Shown piece by piece: positions 8,221-17,843 of a stretch of 64,000 bases of DNA. Within the stretch, counting starts at the first letter, position 1. Every line of letters begins with the position of its first letter. The notes under the pieces are model-generated. The model did no database searches. It was not told where the DNA came from and saw only the letters and a list, made by a program, of their open reading frames with translations. The DNA is from Rhodothermus marinus DSM 4252. Its GTDB lineage: Bacteria > Bacteroidota > Rhodothermia > Rhodothermales > Rhodothermaceae. The DNA is taken from positions 314,001-378,000 of the forward strand of contig NC_013501.1 in NCBI RefSeq assembly GCF_000024845.1, written 5' to 3'. Position numbers and translations under genes: made by a program.

Positions 8221-9858
8221 TCAGCGGACCAGGATCATCTTGTGCGTCTGCACGCCCTCGGGCGTCTCCAGGCGGAGAAAATACGTACCGCTGGGCAAAT
8301 CTGCAGCGTCGAAGGTGAGCGTGTACCGTCCGGGGGACTGCACGGCGTCGATCAGCACGCGCACTTCGTGGCCCGAAAGGTCCCAGATCGACAGCCGGAC
8401 GGGCATCGGCTCGTGCAGCTCGTACTGAATGGTGGTGCGTCCCTGAAATGGATTCGGAAAGTTGCCCACCAGCAACGCGCGGCCGGATTGCACAGGCGCC
8501 CTTCCCAGCTTGAGCACGGCGGAAGGGTAAAGCACGCCGCCTTCAAGTTCCTGCTGAATCCGATAGTAGAGCACCGGGGCGTCAGGCGGCGACGGGTCGC
8601 GGAACGTAAAGGGCAGGCCCGAGCAGTCGGCCGGCACGCGGGCAATCATGGCAAAGTCGCGACCGTCGGTGGAGCGCTCCACCACAAAGGCACGGGTCTG
8701 GCGGTCCGTGCACGTCCAGCTCAGCAGCACCTGGCCGTCGTCGGTGCTCAGCGCCTGCAGGTGTTGCAGGGGCTCAAAGAAAAATAGATCGGCGCGGCGA
8801 CGACGCATGCCCGGCGGCAGGCGAAGCGTAGCCGCCTCGAAGTCGAGACGCAGGCCGTCGGCGGGCGGATCGGCCCTTCGGAAGAGGCGGCGCACCTGAG
8901 CGGCCGACCAGGCATGTCGATCCAGCACGATCGCGTCCAGCAGGCCCCCGAAGTCGGTTTCCATCTGGCCCGGGCGACCGCCGAGGGCGAGCGCTTCCGG
9001 CGGATCGATAGACGTGACGTCCGGCACGTAGAGCGAATCGGCCGGGCGACCGTCCAGGTAGAGGCGGGTCCAGCCCGAGGCCGGATCGTAGCTCAGCGCA
9101 ACGTGATGCCAGCTTCCGTCGGCGACGGGCCGTGGCGTGATCAGCGCCTGGTGCCGGCCGGGACGGCCCCGGTAGGCCCGCAGAAAGCCGGCCGCGTCCA
9201 GCACGAGCTCTATCGGATAGGGCTGCTGTTCGTCGCCGCGCCAGGTGGAGAGCACCACGGCGTCGCGGTCGGTGCTTTTGAGCCAGAGGGCCACGGTGAA
9301 CGGATGCCGCAGGTCCAGTCGGCGCAGCAGCGTGTCCGTCACCAGGAGCGGCCGGGCGCCGCGCCGCACCGCCAGCACGTAGTTGCGCGGGTTTTCCGTA
9401 TCGGCCGGTTGCACGAAAAGCGCCTGTCGCTGCACTTCGGCCGTCCGGGGTTCGAGCTTTTTTGCGGAAGACTCGGAGGGCTCAAGCGATGCCAGTTGCC
9501 AGAGCGCCAGGCCGGGACCGCCCGGCGTCGTCTCGATGCAGAGCACCAGTGGACCGTCGATCGGCCGATCCGGCCGCAGCCGGAAGCGACCGCTTGTTAG
9601 CGTGTCGAGCCGAAGGGGCATCGGTCCGCGGCCCGGCCGCACAACCCATGCCCGGCGCACGGACCAGTCAGGCGGCACGTCCAGCAGGGTTCCGTAGAAG
9701 GGCACTTCACCTTCCCAGCGGGCAAACAGGTTGGCCGCCTGGCCGGCCTGCAGCCGCTCGCCGCTCCAGAGCGCCTGCAATTGCGCCCGGGCCGTGCCCG
9801 CCCGCAGACACGAGGCCAGCACCGCGGCCAGCAACAGCACACGCGCCCGCGTCTTCAT
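8221..9858 (-). CDS. secreted LamG-domain protein with type IX (Por) sorting domain
   Basis: A 545-residue protein. The N-terminus MKTRARVLLLAAVLASCLRA is a signal peptide ending near ARAQ. About residues 155-330 form a LamG/concanavalin-like domain (FTVALWLKSTD, SWHHVALSYD, RLYLDGRPA, FGGLLDAIVLDR). A fibronectin-like segment follows at about 350-445. The last ~80 residues are a classic T9SS type A sorting domain (GNFPNPFQGRTTIQYEL, IWDLSGHEV, LPSGTYFLRLE, terminal HKMILVR). It should cross the outer membrane by the type IX system. The ligand is unknown; LamG domains often bind carbohydrate. Confidence 0.88.
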   Translation of the reverse strand: MKTRARVLLLAAVLASCLRAGTARAQLQALWSGERLQAGQAANLFARWEGEVPFYGTLLDVPPDWSVRRAWVVRPGRGPMPLRLDTLTSGRFRLRPDRPIDGPLVLCIETTPGGPGLALWQLASLEPSESSAKKLEPRTAEVQRQALFVQPADTENPRNYVLAVRRGARPLLVTDTLLRRLDLRHPFTVALWLKSTDRDAVVLSTWRGDEQQPYPIELVLDAAGFLRAYRGRPGRHQALITPRPVADGSWHHVALSYDPASGWTRLYLDGRPADSLYVPDVTSIDPPEALALGGRPGQMETDFGGLLDAIVLDRHAWSAAQVRRLFRRADPPADGLRLDFEAATLRLPPGMRRRRADLFFFEPLQHLQALSTDDGQVLLSWTCTDRQTRAFVVERSTDGRDFAMIARVPADCSGLPFTFRDPSPPDAPVLYYRIQQELEGGVLYPSAVLKLGRAPVQSGRALLVGNFPNPFQGRTTIQYELHEPMPVRLSIWDLSGHEVRVLIDAVQSPGRYTLTFDAADLPSGTYFLRLETPEGVQTHKMILVR

Positions 9859-9988
9859 GGAAAAGCGCCGGCAGAGCGGCGATTCGGTGGGGGATTCGTT
9901 ACTAGTTGGAAAAGATAGGCGCGGACCCTTCGCCTGTCAAACGGGGTTGACCCTTTGAAGCCCTGACAAACATACGGTGCTACCAGCC

Positions 9989-11116
9989 ATGCCGCGACGT
10001 TTACGCATCGGCCTGCTGACCGGCGGCGGCGATTGCCCGGGCATGAACGCCGTCATCCGTGCCGTCACCAAGAGTCTGATCCTGCAGGCCAACGCCGAGG
10101 TGATCGGCTTCGAAGACGGCTACGAAGGACTCATCGAAGGTCGATTTCGGACGCTCGAATTTCAGGACGTCAGCGGCATCCTGACGCGGGGTGGTACGAT
10201 TCTCGGCACGAGCAATCGGGCCAATCCGTTTCGCTACTACCGGCGCGGCGAGGCCGACGTGTCGGCCGAAGTCATTGCCCTGTACCGCGAGCTGGAGCTG
10301 GACGGCATCGTGGCCATCGGCGGCGACGGCACGATGACGATCGCCCACGGGCTCTCGGAGCGGGGCCTTCGATTCATCGGCGTGCCCAAGACGATCGACA
10401 ACGACATCTGGGGTACCGAGCGCACCTTCGGGTTCGATACGGCCGTGCACATCGCCACGGAGGCGATCGACCGGCTCCACACGACGGCGCAGAGCCATCA
10501 CCGCGTGATGATCTGTGAGACGATGGGGCGTTATGCCGGATGGATCGCGCTGTATGCGGGCGTGGCGGCCGGCGCCGACGTAATTCTGATTCCCGAGCTG
10601 CCCTTCGACGTGGAGGTGGTGGCCGAGGTGTGCCGTGAGCGCGAAAGCGACGGCCATCGTTTCACAATCATTGTGGTGGCCGAAGGGGCGCGCCCCGAGG
10701 GCGGCACGTTTCACGTGCGGGAGCGCGTGCCCGAAAGCCCCGACCCGATCCGGCTGGGCGGCATTGGCTACGAACTGGAGCGTCAGCTCCGTGATCGTCT
10801 GCGGAGCGAGGTGCGCACCACCGTGCTGGGCCACGTGCAGCGGGGCGGCACGCCCACGGCCTACGACCGGAGCCTGGCCTCGGCCTTCGGGGCCTATGCG
10901 GCCGCACTGGTGCAGGCCGAGCAGTACGGCTGCATGGTGGCGCTGCGCGACGGCCGGCTGACCACCGTCCCGCTGGCCGAAGTGGCCGGACGCACGCGCA
11001 CCGTGCCGCTCGACCACCCCATGCTGGGGGCCGCACTGGCTGTGGGTACGTCGCTGGGCGTCCGGGCGCTGACCTCGCCGCTGGTGGGCGCCGAGCCGAC
11101 CACGCCGCTGGCCTGA
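9989..11116 (+). CDS. pfkA: 6-phosphofructokinase
   Basis: A 375-residue glycolytic enzyme converting fructose 6-phosphate to the 1,6-bisphosphate. Motifs in order are LLTGGGDCPGMNAVIR, VAIGGDGTMTIAHGL, GVPKTIDNDIWGTERTFGFD, ETMGRYAGWIAL and GHVQRGGTPT. The glycine in GGDGT marks ATP rather than pyrophosphate use. The lysine in PKTIDND is shared with both PPi enzymes and a subset of ATP enzymes, so the phosphoryl donor is probably ATP but not certain. I chose the ATG at 9989 (MPRRLRIGL); a GTG 12 bases earlier is also open. It diverges from the LamG gene across a 130-base region. Confidence 0.95.
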   Translation: MPRRLRIGLLTGGGDCPGMNAVIRAVTKSLILQANAEVIGFEDGYEGLIEGRFRTLEFQDVSGILTRGGTILGTSNRANPFRYYRRGEADVSAEVIALYRELELDGIVAIGGDGTMTIAHGLSERGLRFIGVPKTIDNDIWGTERTFGFDTAVHIATEAIDRLHTTAQSHHRVMICETMGRYAGWIALYAGVAAGADVILIPELPFDVEVVAEVCRERESDGHRFTIIVVAEGARPEGGTFHVRERVPESPDPIRLGGIGYELERQLRDRLRSEVRTTVLGHVQRGGTPTAYDRSLASAFGAYAAALVQAEQYGCMVALRDGRLTTVPLAEVAGRTRTVPLDHPMLGAALAVGTSLGVRALTSPLVGAEPTTPLA

Positions 11117-11149
11117 GGTGCATTAATGCTTCCAACCATGGCCTGAACC

Positions 11150-12070
11150 ATGAAAGTCTATATGACCGGTGCCACCGGATTTGTCGGGCGCTACGTGCTG
11201 CAGGCCCTTCGAGCGGCCGGCCACGAAGTGCGCTGCCTGGTGCGGCGACCCGACCGCCCGCTGCCCTTCGAGGATGAGGGTGTCGAAAAGGTGGGCGGCG
11301 ATCTGCTTCGACCCGAGACGTTTGCGGGCACACTCGACGGCTGCGAGGCCGTGGTGCACCTGGTGGGCATCATCGCCGAAAGGCCCCGCCAGGGCATTAC
11401 GTTCGATGCCGTGCACCGCCGGGGCACGCTGCACATGGTGGAGGCGGCTCAGCAGGCCGGCATTTCGCGCTTCATCCACATGAGCGCCAACGGCGCGCGC
11501 CCCGACGGCACGACGGCCTACCAGACGAGCAAATGGGAAGCGGAAGAGATCGTCCGGCATGCCGGCTTTGCGCACTGGACGATCTTCCGGCCGTCGATCA
11601 TCTTCGGCGATCCGAAGGGTGCCCCGATGGAGTTCGTCATGGAGCTGGCCCGCCGGCTTGTCCGGCCGTTTCCCGTGCTACCCGTTTTTGGCGATGGGCA
11701 GTACCGGTTGCAGCCGGTGGCCGTCGAGGTGGTGGCGGCCGCCTTTGCGCAGGCGCTGACCAGGCCGGAGGCGCACGGCCAGACCTACTGCGTGGCCGGC
11801 CCGCAGCCGCTCACCTACGACGAGATCCTGGACGTGATCGCCCGGGCCCTTCGCGGACGGCCCAAGCCCAAGCTACACCTGCCCCTGGGGCCGGTGCGCC
11901 TGCTGGTCGGCACACTGGGACGCATTGGCCTGCTGCCCGTCACCCCGGAGCAACTGGCCATGCTCATCGAAGGCAATACGTGCGATCCGTCGGCTTTCTA
12001 CCGCGACTTCGACGTGCCACAGGTACCCTTCACGCCCGAGACGATCGCCTACGTGCGCCAGGCGGCCTGA
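11150..12070 (+). CDS. NAD(P)-binding NDUFA9-like atypical SDR protein
   Basis: A 306-residue Rossmann protein opening MKVYMTGATGFVGRYVLQAL, with the TGATGFVG dinucleotide-binding motif. The middle has HMSANGARPDGTTAYQTSKW, which keeps a tyrosine and lysine spaced as in extended SDRs. WTIFRPSIIFGDP is also present. The pattern matches the family related to complex I subunit NDUFA9. Members bind NAD(P)H but their reaction is mostly undefined; membrane or quinone-related roles have been proposed. It follows pfkA by 33 bases on the same strand. Confidence 0.85.
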   Translation: MKVYMTGATGFVGRYVLQALRAAGHEVRCLVRRPDRPLPFEDEGVEKVGGDLLRPETFAGTLDGCEAVVHLVGIIAERPRQGITFDAVHRRGTLHMVEAAQQAGISRFIHMSANGARPDGTTAYQTSKWEAEEIVRHAGFAHWTIFRPSIIFGDPKGAPMEFVMELARRLVRPFPVLPVFGDGQYRLQPVAVEVVAAAFAQALTRPEAHGQTYCVAGPQPLTYDEILDVIARALRGRPKPKLHLPLGPVRLLVGTLGRIGLLPVTPEQLAMLIEGNTCDPSAFYRDFDVPQVPFTPETIAYVRQAA

Positions 12071-12160
12071 GGACGTATGCTTTACCTGACAGAAGCTGGT
12101 TGCACAGGCGTGATGGCATCCCTACTTTTCCCGTAACGCGGATCACAAACGGCTCGGATC

Positions 12161-13081
12161 ATGTCGGTCCAGCAACCGGTCGTGGCCATCGTGGGAGCCG
12201 GCGCCGTCGGGCGGGTGCTGGGGCGGTCGTTGCGGGCGGTCGGCTACCCGATCGCCGCCGTGATCAGCCGCAATCCGGCCTCGTCCCGCGAACTGGCCGC
12301 GCAGGTGGAAGCACCGGTGGCGTCGGCGGCCCTGGAAGACCTGCCGGGGGAAGTGCGCCTGGTGTTCTGTTGCGTGCCGGACGACGCGCTGCCCGGCCTG
12401 GCCGAACAACTGGCGCTGGTGCCGCACGACTGGCCGCGTACGGTGGTGGCGCACACCTCGGGCGCGCTTCCGGCCCGCGTGCTGGAACCGGTGGGACGCC
12501 GTGGCGCCCTGCTGCTGAGCTTCCACCCGGTCCAGTCGTTTCCCCGACAGGGTCCGCCGCCCTCGCTGGCAGGCGTTGCCATCGGATTGGAAGGTGATTC
12601 GGAGGCGGTCGCGCTGGGACGCGAGGTGGCACGGGCGCTGGGGGCCCGGCCGATCGAACTCTCGCCCGAGACGAAGCCGCGCTATCATCTGGCCGCCGTG
12701 CTCGCTTCGAACGGGCTGGGCGCGCTCATGGCCATGGCCGGCGAAGTGCTGGCCAGCATCGGCCTTTCGCGACCCGAAGCGCATGCCATGCTCCTGCCGC
12801 TGGTGCAGGGCACGCTGCACAACCTGGAGCAGTTGCTGCCGGAGGAGGCGCTGACCGGACCGGCCGTGCGGGGCGATCTGGGGCCGATCACGCAACACCT
12901 GGAGACGTTGCAGCAACACCTGCCCCACCTGCTGCCCGTCTATGCGGCGCTGACCACCGAGATGATCCGCGTGGGCGTGCGCAGTGGGCGTCTGGCCCCC
13001 GAGCGGGCGACAGCCCTGCTGGATCGGCTGCAGGAAGCGCTCGATACGCGGTCGGATATACCGCCGGAACGTCTGCCATAG
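12161..13081 (+). CDS. Rossmann-like and DUF2520 domain protein
   Basis: A 306-residue protein. Residues 1-120 form an NAD(P)-binding domain (VAIVGAGAVGRVLGRSLRA, FCCVPDDALPGLAE, AHTSGALPARVLEPVG). This is followed by the DUF2520 helical domain (LLSFHPVQSFPR, KPRYHLAAVLASNGLGALM, LLPLVQGTLHNLE, LTGPAVRGDLGPITQHLE). The fold resembles 6-phosphogluconate-type dehydrogenases such as pyrroline-5-carboxylate reductase and ketopantoate reductase. The substrate is unknown. Confidence 0.9.
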   Translation: MSVQQPVVAIVGAGAVGRVLGRSLRAVGYPIAAVISRNPASSRELAAQVEAPVASAALEDLPGEVRLVFCCVPDDALPGLAEQLALVPHDWPRTVVAHTSGALPARVLEPVGRRGALLLSFHPVQSFPRQGPPPSLAGVAIGLEGDSEAVALGREVARALGARPIELSPETKPRYHLAAVLASNGLGALMAMAGEVLASIGLSRPEAHAMLLPLVQGTLHNLEQLLPEEALTGPAVRGDLGPITQHLETLQQHLPHLLPVYAALTTEMIRVGVRSGRLAPERATALLDRLQEALDTRSDIPPERLP

Positions 13082-13158
13082 CGACAGACCGGAACATCCC
13101 TTGCCCTGCAAAGTTGGGCGCCGTCGGACTAAGTGACGGAGAATGAGTTGTTTGAAAT

Positions 13159-13713
13159 ATGCGCATACGACGCCGTCGCGCTGCGGCTTTACGAAAGAGC
13201 TGGACGCAATCTTTCGAAACACCAACCGTTGAGCTTGCTACGATCGAGCATCCGACCCTGGAACGACTGGAAACCCTGCTGAGGGGTGAAGAAGCGGCCA
13301 CGCTGGCATTCCAATCGGTGCTGGCCGCGTTGCTGCCCATGCTCGAGCGCGTGCTGCAGCGCGAGCAGCAGGCGGCAGACGCCTCGCTGTCGCTGGCCCA
13401 GCGGGAGACGCTGCAGGAGATGACCGAGACGCTGGCGACCGCCATCCAGATGCTGCGCGGGGCGCTGAACGAACGCGGGCAGCAGGTGCTGCGCTACGAG
13501 CGGCCCGTCGAATCCGGGCCGCCGGAGCGGTCGTGGTGGTTCGCTCTGTCCGAAGCACTCGAAGCCGTCGAAGACGCGCTGCAGCGCATTCCACCGCTCG
13601 TCCGGGCGCAACCCCGGAGCAGCCTGTCCCGTCGCGTTGGAGCGTTGCTGCTTCGCCTGTTGCGACAGCATCAACGACATCTCCTCCATGAAGCACGTGA
13701 GTGGATCGAATAA
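13159..13713 (+). CDS. hypothetical helical protein
   Basis: A 184-residue protein of unknown function. The start is basic (MRIRRRRAAALRKS). The rest is almost entirely predicted helix, rich in Leu, Glu, Gln and Arg, with a possible coiled coil around residues 35-110. There is no signal peptide and no membrane span. It overlaps the next gene by 26 bases in another frame, so translation is probably coupled. The codon preference matches its neighbours, which supports a real gene. It might be a scaffold or chaperone-like partner of the two genes after it. Confidence 0.6.
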   Translation: MRIRRRRAAALRKSWTQSFETPTVELATIEHPTLERLETLLRGEEAATLAFQSVLAALLPMLERVLQREQQAADASLSLAQRETLQEMTETLATAIQMLRGALNERGQQVLRYERPVESGPPERSWWFALSEALEAVEDALQRIPPLVRAQPRSSLSRRVGALLLRLLRQHQRHLLHEAREWIE

Positions 13714-14083
13714 CACGGAACCGATCGCACGCTGGCTCGCCGAGGCCGATCAGGAGCTGGAAGCGCGGTGGGCGCGGCTCCTGGCGTATCTGGAAAGGCT
13801 GGTGGGCCGAACGCCGACCGGCATCGAACAGGTGCTGTTTCTGATCGGCATTCAGGAACGGGGGCGCGGCTTCGAGCCCGGAATGTCCCGGGAACAGAAG
13901 CAGGAGGTGATCATGGAAGGCGCCCGGCATGCGTTTGCCGCCATCGGCCTGTACCGGCGCGTCGCGAACGATCCCACGGCCTGGGAGCCGGCCTTTTCAC
14001 CCTGGCCCGAACTCTCGCGCGACGATCAGGAAAAGCTGCTGCGCATTGCCATTCTGGAATACTTCAAACCCTTGCTGTCATGA
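13688..14083 (+). CDS. hypothetical protein, 131 residues
   Basis: I chose the ATG giving MKHVSGSNNTEPIARWLAEA; an upstream in-frame start at 13637 lies deeper in the previous gene. The protein is acidic and helical, with WARLLAYLERLVGRTPTGIE, QVLFLIGIQERG and a C-terminal DDQEKLLRIAILEYFKPL. No catalytic motif is recognised. It overlaps the preceding gene by 26 bases, and its stop overlaps the cyclophilin start as ATGA, so the three genes form one tight operon. Confidence 0.7.
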   Translation: MKHVSGSNNTEPIARWLAEADQELEARWARLLAYLERLVGRTPTGIEQVLFLIGIQERGRGFEPGMSREQKQEVIMEGARHAFAAIGLYRRVANDPTAWEPAFSPWPELSRDDQEKLLRIAILEYFKPLLS

Positions 14084-14862
14084 ACATACGATGGCTTGCA
14101 GGCGTGGCGCTGGCGTTTTTTGTAGCAGCCTGTCAGTCGGCCCCGTCCACACCGTCGGTCGAAGCCGATAGCCTGGCGCAGGCGACCGACACGCTGGCGC
14201 TTCCCGCCACCAACTACTACGAAATCCGTACGCCGCTGGGCCGTATGGTCGTGCGGCTCTACGACGAAACGCCGCTGCACCGGGACAACTTCAAGCGGCT
14301 GGTGGCGGCAGGCTTCTACGACAGCACGACGTTTCACCGGGTGATCGACGGGTTCGTCATTCAGGGCGGCGATCCGAACTCGAAGGACGCCGATCCCTCG
14401 AACGACGGCACCGGCGGGCCGGGCTACACGCTTCCGGCCGAGATTCGTCCCGGCCTGTTCCACAAACGCGGCGCACTGGCCGCCGCCCGTCAGGGCGACG
14501 AGGTGAACCCCGAGCGGCGCTCCAGCGGCAGCCAGTTCTACCTGGTCGTCGGGCGCACATTCGACGAGGCCACGCTGGACGAGATCGAAGTCTACCTGCG
14601 GGAGCAGATCCCGGACCCGGACTTCGCCTTCCCGGACTCGGTCCGGCAGCTTTACCAGACGGTGGGCGGGGCGCCGTTTCTGGACGGACTCTACACGGTC
14701 TTCGGTGAACTGGTCGAAGGCTTCGAGGTGATGGACGCCATCGCGCGGGTTCCCACGCCGCGAAGCACCGGTCGGCAGGCTCCGCCGACAATGCTCGATC
14801 GGCCGCTGCAGCCCGTTCCCATGACGATTCGCCCGCTTGAAAACTATTCACCCGGCTCCTGA
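14080..14862 (+). CDS. peptidyl-prolyl cis-trans isomerase, cyclophilin type, lipoprotein
   Basis: A 260-residue protein. MNIRWLAGVALAFFVAACQS is a lipoprotein signal with lipobox FVAAC, so it is probably membrane-anchored on the periplasmic side. The cyclophilin domain follows from about residue 45: YEIRTPLGRMVVRLYDETPL, STTFHRVIDGFVIQGGDPN and SGSQFYLVVG. The active-site Arg/Phe of FHRVI and the Gln of GSQFYL are kept. It should assist folding of envelope proteins. The ATG overlaps the upstream stop by four bases. A hairpin terminator follows at 14917. Confidence 0.92.
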   Translation: MNIRWLAGVALAFFVAACQSAPSTPSVEADSLAQATDTLALPATNYYEIRTPLGRMVVRLYDETPLHRDNFKRLVAAGFYDSTTFHRVIDGFVIQGGDPNSKDADPSNDGTGGPGYTLPAEIRPGLFHKRGALAAARQGDEVNPERRSSGSQFYLVVGRTFDEATLDEIEVYLREQIPDPDFAFPDSVRQLYQTVGGAPFLDGLYTVFGELVEGFEVMDAIARVPTPRSTGRQAPPTMLDRPLQPVPMTIRPLENYSPGS

Positions 14863-14916
14863 AACCCGCTTTGCCGGCGTACGGTACCACCTGCTACCCG
14901 GTTTTCCGGCAGAAAG

Positions 14917-14954
14917 GACGTAGCTCGTCGGGCTGCGTCTTTTGTTTTGTTTTT
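14917..14954 (+). terminator. Rho-independent terminator after the cyclophilin operon
   Basis: An eight-base-pair stem GACGTAGC/GCTGCGTC (one G-T pair) with a seven-base loop, then TTTTGTTTTGTTTTT. It lies 54 bases after the cyclophilin stop and just before lysS. Confidence 0.75.
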
Positions 14955-14983
14955 CCGAAAGTCAGGCCGTCGGATCGCAAGCC

Positions 14984-16555
14984 ATGAAGCGCGTACTGAC
15001 CGAACAGGAACTGGAACGGCGCCGGGCGCGCCAGCAGCTCGAAGCGATGGGGATCAATCCGTACCCCTATCGCTGGGAAGTTACGGCCCATGCGGCCGAG
15101 ATCCTGCAGAATTTTGACGATGAACGGCACCAGCCGCGGGAGGACGGGCCGGCGCCCGAACCCTACGAGGTGTCGATTGCCGGCCGCATCATGACGCGGC
15201 GCATCATGGGGAAGGCCGCCTTTTTCGATCTGCAGGACGAGACCGGCCGCATCCAGGTGTACGTCCGGCGTCAGGACCTGCCCGAAGGCTTTTACGATCA
15301 GGTCTTCAAGAAGCTGCTGGACATTGGCGACATCGTGGGCGTGGAGGGCTTCGTGTTCCGCACGCGCATGGGCGAGATCACCGTCCACGCCCGGCGGCTG
15401 GAGCTGTTGGCCAAGGCGCTCCGTCCGCTGCCCGTCGTCAAAGAGCAGGACGGGAAGGTCTACAACGAGGTGACGGACAAGGAATTTCGCTACCGGCAGC
15501 GGTACGCCGATCTGATCATCAATCCCGAGGTGCGGGAGGTTTTCCGCAAGCGGGCGCGCATGATCACGACGATCCGACGGTTCCTGGACGAACGGGGCTA
15601 TCTGGAGGTCGAAACGCCTATCCTGCAACCCATGTACGGAGGCGCCTCGGCCCGGCCTTTCATCACGTACCACAACGCGCTCGACATGCAGCTCTACCTG
15701 CGCATTGCGGACGAGCTGTACCTGAAGCGGCTAATCGTGGGGGGCTACGAGGGCGTCTACGAAATCGGTAAGGACTTCCGGAACGAAGGGCTCAGCCGCT
15801 TCCATAACCCGGAGTTCACCATGCTCGAGCTGTACGTGGCCTACAAGGACTACTACTGGATGATGGATTTCGTGGAGGAATTGCTCGAGCATGTGGCCAC
15901 CGAGGTGACCGGGTCGCCGGAGGTGCAGTGGGGCGAGCACACGATCTCGTTCCGCCGACCCTGGCCGCGTATCCCGATGTTCGAGGCGATCAAGGAACGG
16001 ACGGGCTACGATCTCTACGGCAAGTCGCGCGACGAGCTGGCCGAGATCGCCCGCAAGCTGGGGCTGGAGATCGACGACACGATGGGTAGCGGCAAGATCA
16101 TCGACGAGATTTTCGGCGAATTCGTCGAGCCGCACCTGATCCAGCCCACCTTCATCATTGATTATCCGATCGAGCTGAGTCCGCTGGCGAAGCGCCACCG
16201 CGAAAAGCCCGGGCTGGTCGAGCGCTTCGAGGTGATCGTGGGGGGCAAGGAGCTGTGCAATGCCTTCAGCGAGCTGAACGATCCGGACGATCAGCGGGCA
16301 CGCTTCGAGGAGCAGGCGCGGCTGCGGGCGGCCGGCGACGAGGAGGCCATGCAGATCGACGAGGACTTCCTGCGGGCGCTGGAGTACGGCATGCCACCGA
16401 CGGCCGGACTGGGCATCGGCATCGACCGGCTGGCCATGATTCTGACGAACCAGCCCTCGATCCGGGACGTGATCCTCTTCCCGCTGCTGCGGCCCGAGCA
16501 GCCGGCTGTGCCGGCCGGATCCGACGGCGCCGAAAAGGAGGCGTCCGAGTCCTGA
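14984..16555 (+). CDS. lysS: lysyl-tRNA synthetase (class II)
   Basis: A 523-residue class II aminoacyl-tRNA synthetase that charges tRNA-Lys. An N-terminal OB-fold anticodon-binding domain spans about residues 60-170 ([20 protein letters not shown]). Class II motif 1 lies near [20 protein letters not shown] and motif 2 at [20 protein letters not shown]. Motif 3 is at the C-terminal [16 protein letters not shown] chose the ATG at 14984 ([14 protein letters not shown]); earlier codons fall in the terminator. The end is followed eight bases later by the MFS gene. Confidence 0.97.
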   Translation: MKRVLTEQELERRRARQQLEAMGINPYPYRWEVTAHAAEILQNFDDERHQPREDGPAPEPYEVSIAGRIMTRRIMGKAAFFDLQDETGRIQVYVRRQDLPEGFYDQVFKKLLDIGDIVGVEGFVFRTRMGEITVHARRLELLAKALRPLPVVKEQDGKVYNEVTDKEFRYRQRYADLIINPEVREVFRKRARMITTIRRFLDERGYLEVETPILQPMYGGASARPFITYHNALDMQLYLRIADELYLKRLIVGGYEGVYEIGKDFRNEGLSRFHNPEFTMLELYVAYKDYYWMMDFVEELLEHVATEVTGSPEVQWGEHTISFRRPWPRIPMFEAIKERTGYDLYGKSRDELAEIARKLGLEIDDTMGSGKIIDEIFGEFVEPHLIQPTFIIDYPIELSPLAKRHREKPGLVERFEVIVGGKELCNAFSELNDPDDQRARFEEQARLRAAGDEEAMQIDEDFLRALEYGMPPTAGLGIGIDRLAMILTNQPSIRDVILFPLLRPEQPAVPAGSDGAEKEASES

Positions 16556-16562
16556 GCGTCCC

Positions 16563-17843
16563 ATGGAGGCCGCACCGTCCCGGCCGGTCACTCGCGCCGC
16601 CTCGGCGACGGGCTATGTGGCGCTGGTGCGCCGCAACGTACACTTTCGCCGGCTGTGGCTGGGCAATCTCATCTCACTGCTGGGCGACTGGTTCAACACA
16701 ATTGCCCTCTACACGCTGGTCTCGGAGCTGACCGGCTCGCCGTTCGCACTGGGCGGCGTGTTTCTGACAAAGCTGCTGCCCTGGGCGCTGGCCTCGCCGC
16801 TGGCCGGGCTGCTGGTGGATCGGTTCGACCGACGGCGGCTCATGATCGGCGCCGATCTGGTACGGGCCGTGATCGTGCTGGGCTTTCTGCTGATCGACGA
16901 GCCCGGCGAGGTGTACCTGGTCTACGTGCTGACCACGCTGCAGGTGGTCGTGACGGCCGTCTTTCAGCCGGCCAAGAGCGCATCGATCCCGAACATCGTC
17001 CGCACCGACGAACTGTTGACGGCCAACGCGCTCATGTCGGCCACCTGGTCGGTGATGCTGGCGCTGGGGGCAGCTTCGGGCGGACTGGTGACGGCCTGGC
17101 TGGGCACGGCACCGGTGTTCGTGATCGACAGCCTGACCTATCTGGTCTCGGCCTTTTTCATCTACCGGACCGTCATCCCGCAACAGACGGCCCCGGCCGC
17201 GGGCGGCCTGCTGCGGACGGCCAGGCGCGAGCTGCTGGACGGCTGGCGCTACCTCACCACGCACCCCGGTGTCGGGCGCATCGCCCTGGCCAAGAGCGCC
17301 TGGGCGCTGGCCGGCGGAGGGCTCGTCTACATGCTGGCGCTGATTGGCGAGGCGATCGAGCCGACGGCGCAGGCGGCCGGGATCGGCTGGCTGTTTGCCG
17401 CACGGGGGCTGGGCACGGGGATCGGTCCGGTGCTGGCCCGGGCGATCTTCCGGGATGCGCGGCGCTGGCCGGCCGTGCTGGGCTGGAGCATCGTGCTCAG
17501 CGGCCTCTGCTACGGCGTGGTGGGATTGCAGGACTGGACCTATGCCGTGGCGCCCGCCGTGCTGCTGGCCCATGCGGCCAGCGGCGCCAACTGGGTGCTG
17601 GCAAGCGTGCTGCTCCAGCAGCGCACGGAAGACGCCTTCCGGGGACGCGTGTTTGCCACGGAGTGGCTGGGCGTGCTGTTTTCGGAGAGTTGCTCGATTC
17701 TGGCGGCCAGCATGCTGCTGGAGTGGCAGGTGCTCTCGCTGCGAGAAGCCGTGCTGGCGTTTGCGCTCGTGCAGGGGCTGATCGGGCTGGCCTGGCTGGC
17801 CGTGATCGTACCGCGGGAGCGACGGGCTTACTCGGGCGTCTGA
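16563..17843 (+). CDS. MFS transporter
   Basis: A 426-residue protein with about 12 hydrophobic spans and a short cytoplasmic N-terminus. The early FRRLWLGNLISLLGDWFNTI and the loop LLVDRFDRRRLMIGADLVRA between spans 2 and 3 match the MFS_3 (enterobactin exporter EntS/Bcr-like) group. The substrate is unknown; relatives export siderophores or drugs. The start lies seven bases after the lysS stop, so it may be read from the lysS promoter. Its 3' end overlaps the convergent queG by 16 bases. Confidence 0.88.
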   Translation: MEAAPSRPVTRAASATGYVALVRRNVHFRRLWLGNLISLLGDWFNTIALYTLVSELTGSPFALGGVFLTKLLPWALASPLAGLLVDRFDRRRLMIGADLVRAVIVLGFLLIDEPGEVYLVYVLTTLQVVVTAVFQPAKSASIPNIVRTDELLTANALMSATWSVMLALGAASGGLVTAWLGTAPVFVIDSLTYLVSAFFIYRTVIPQQTAPAAGGLLRTARRELLDGWRYLTTHPGVGRIALAKSAWALAGGGLVYMLALIGEAIEPTAQAAGIGWLFAARGLGTGIGPVLARAIFRDARRWPAVLGWSIVLSGLCYGVVGLQDWTYAVAPAVLLAHAASGANWVLASVLLQQRTEDAFRGRVFATEWLGVLFSESCSILAASMLLEWQVLSLREAVLAFALVQGLIGLAWLAVIVPRERRAYSGV

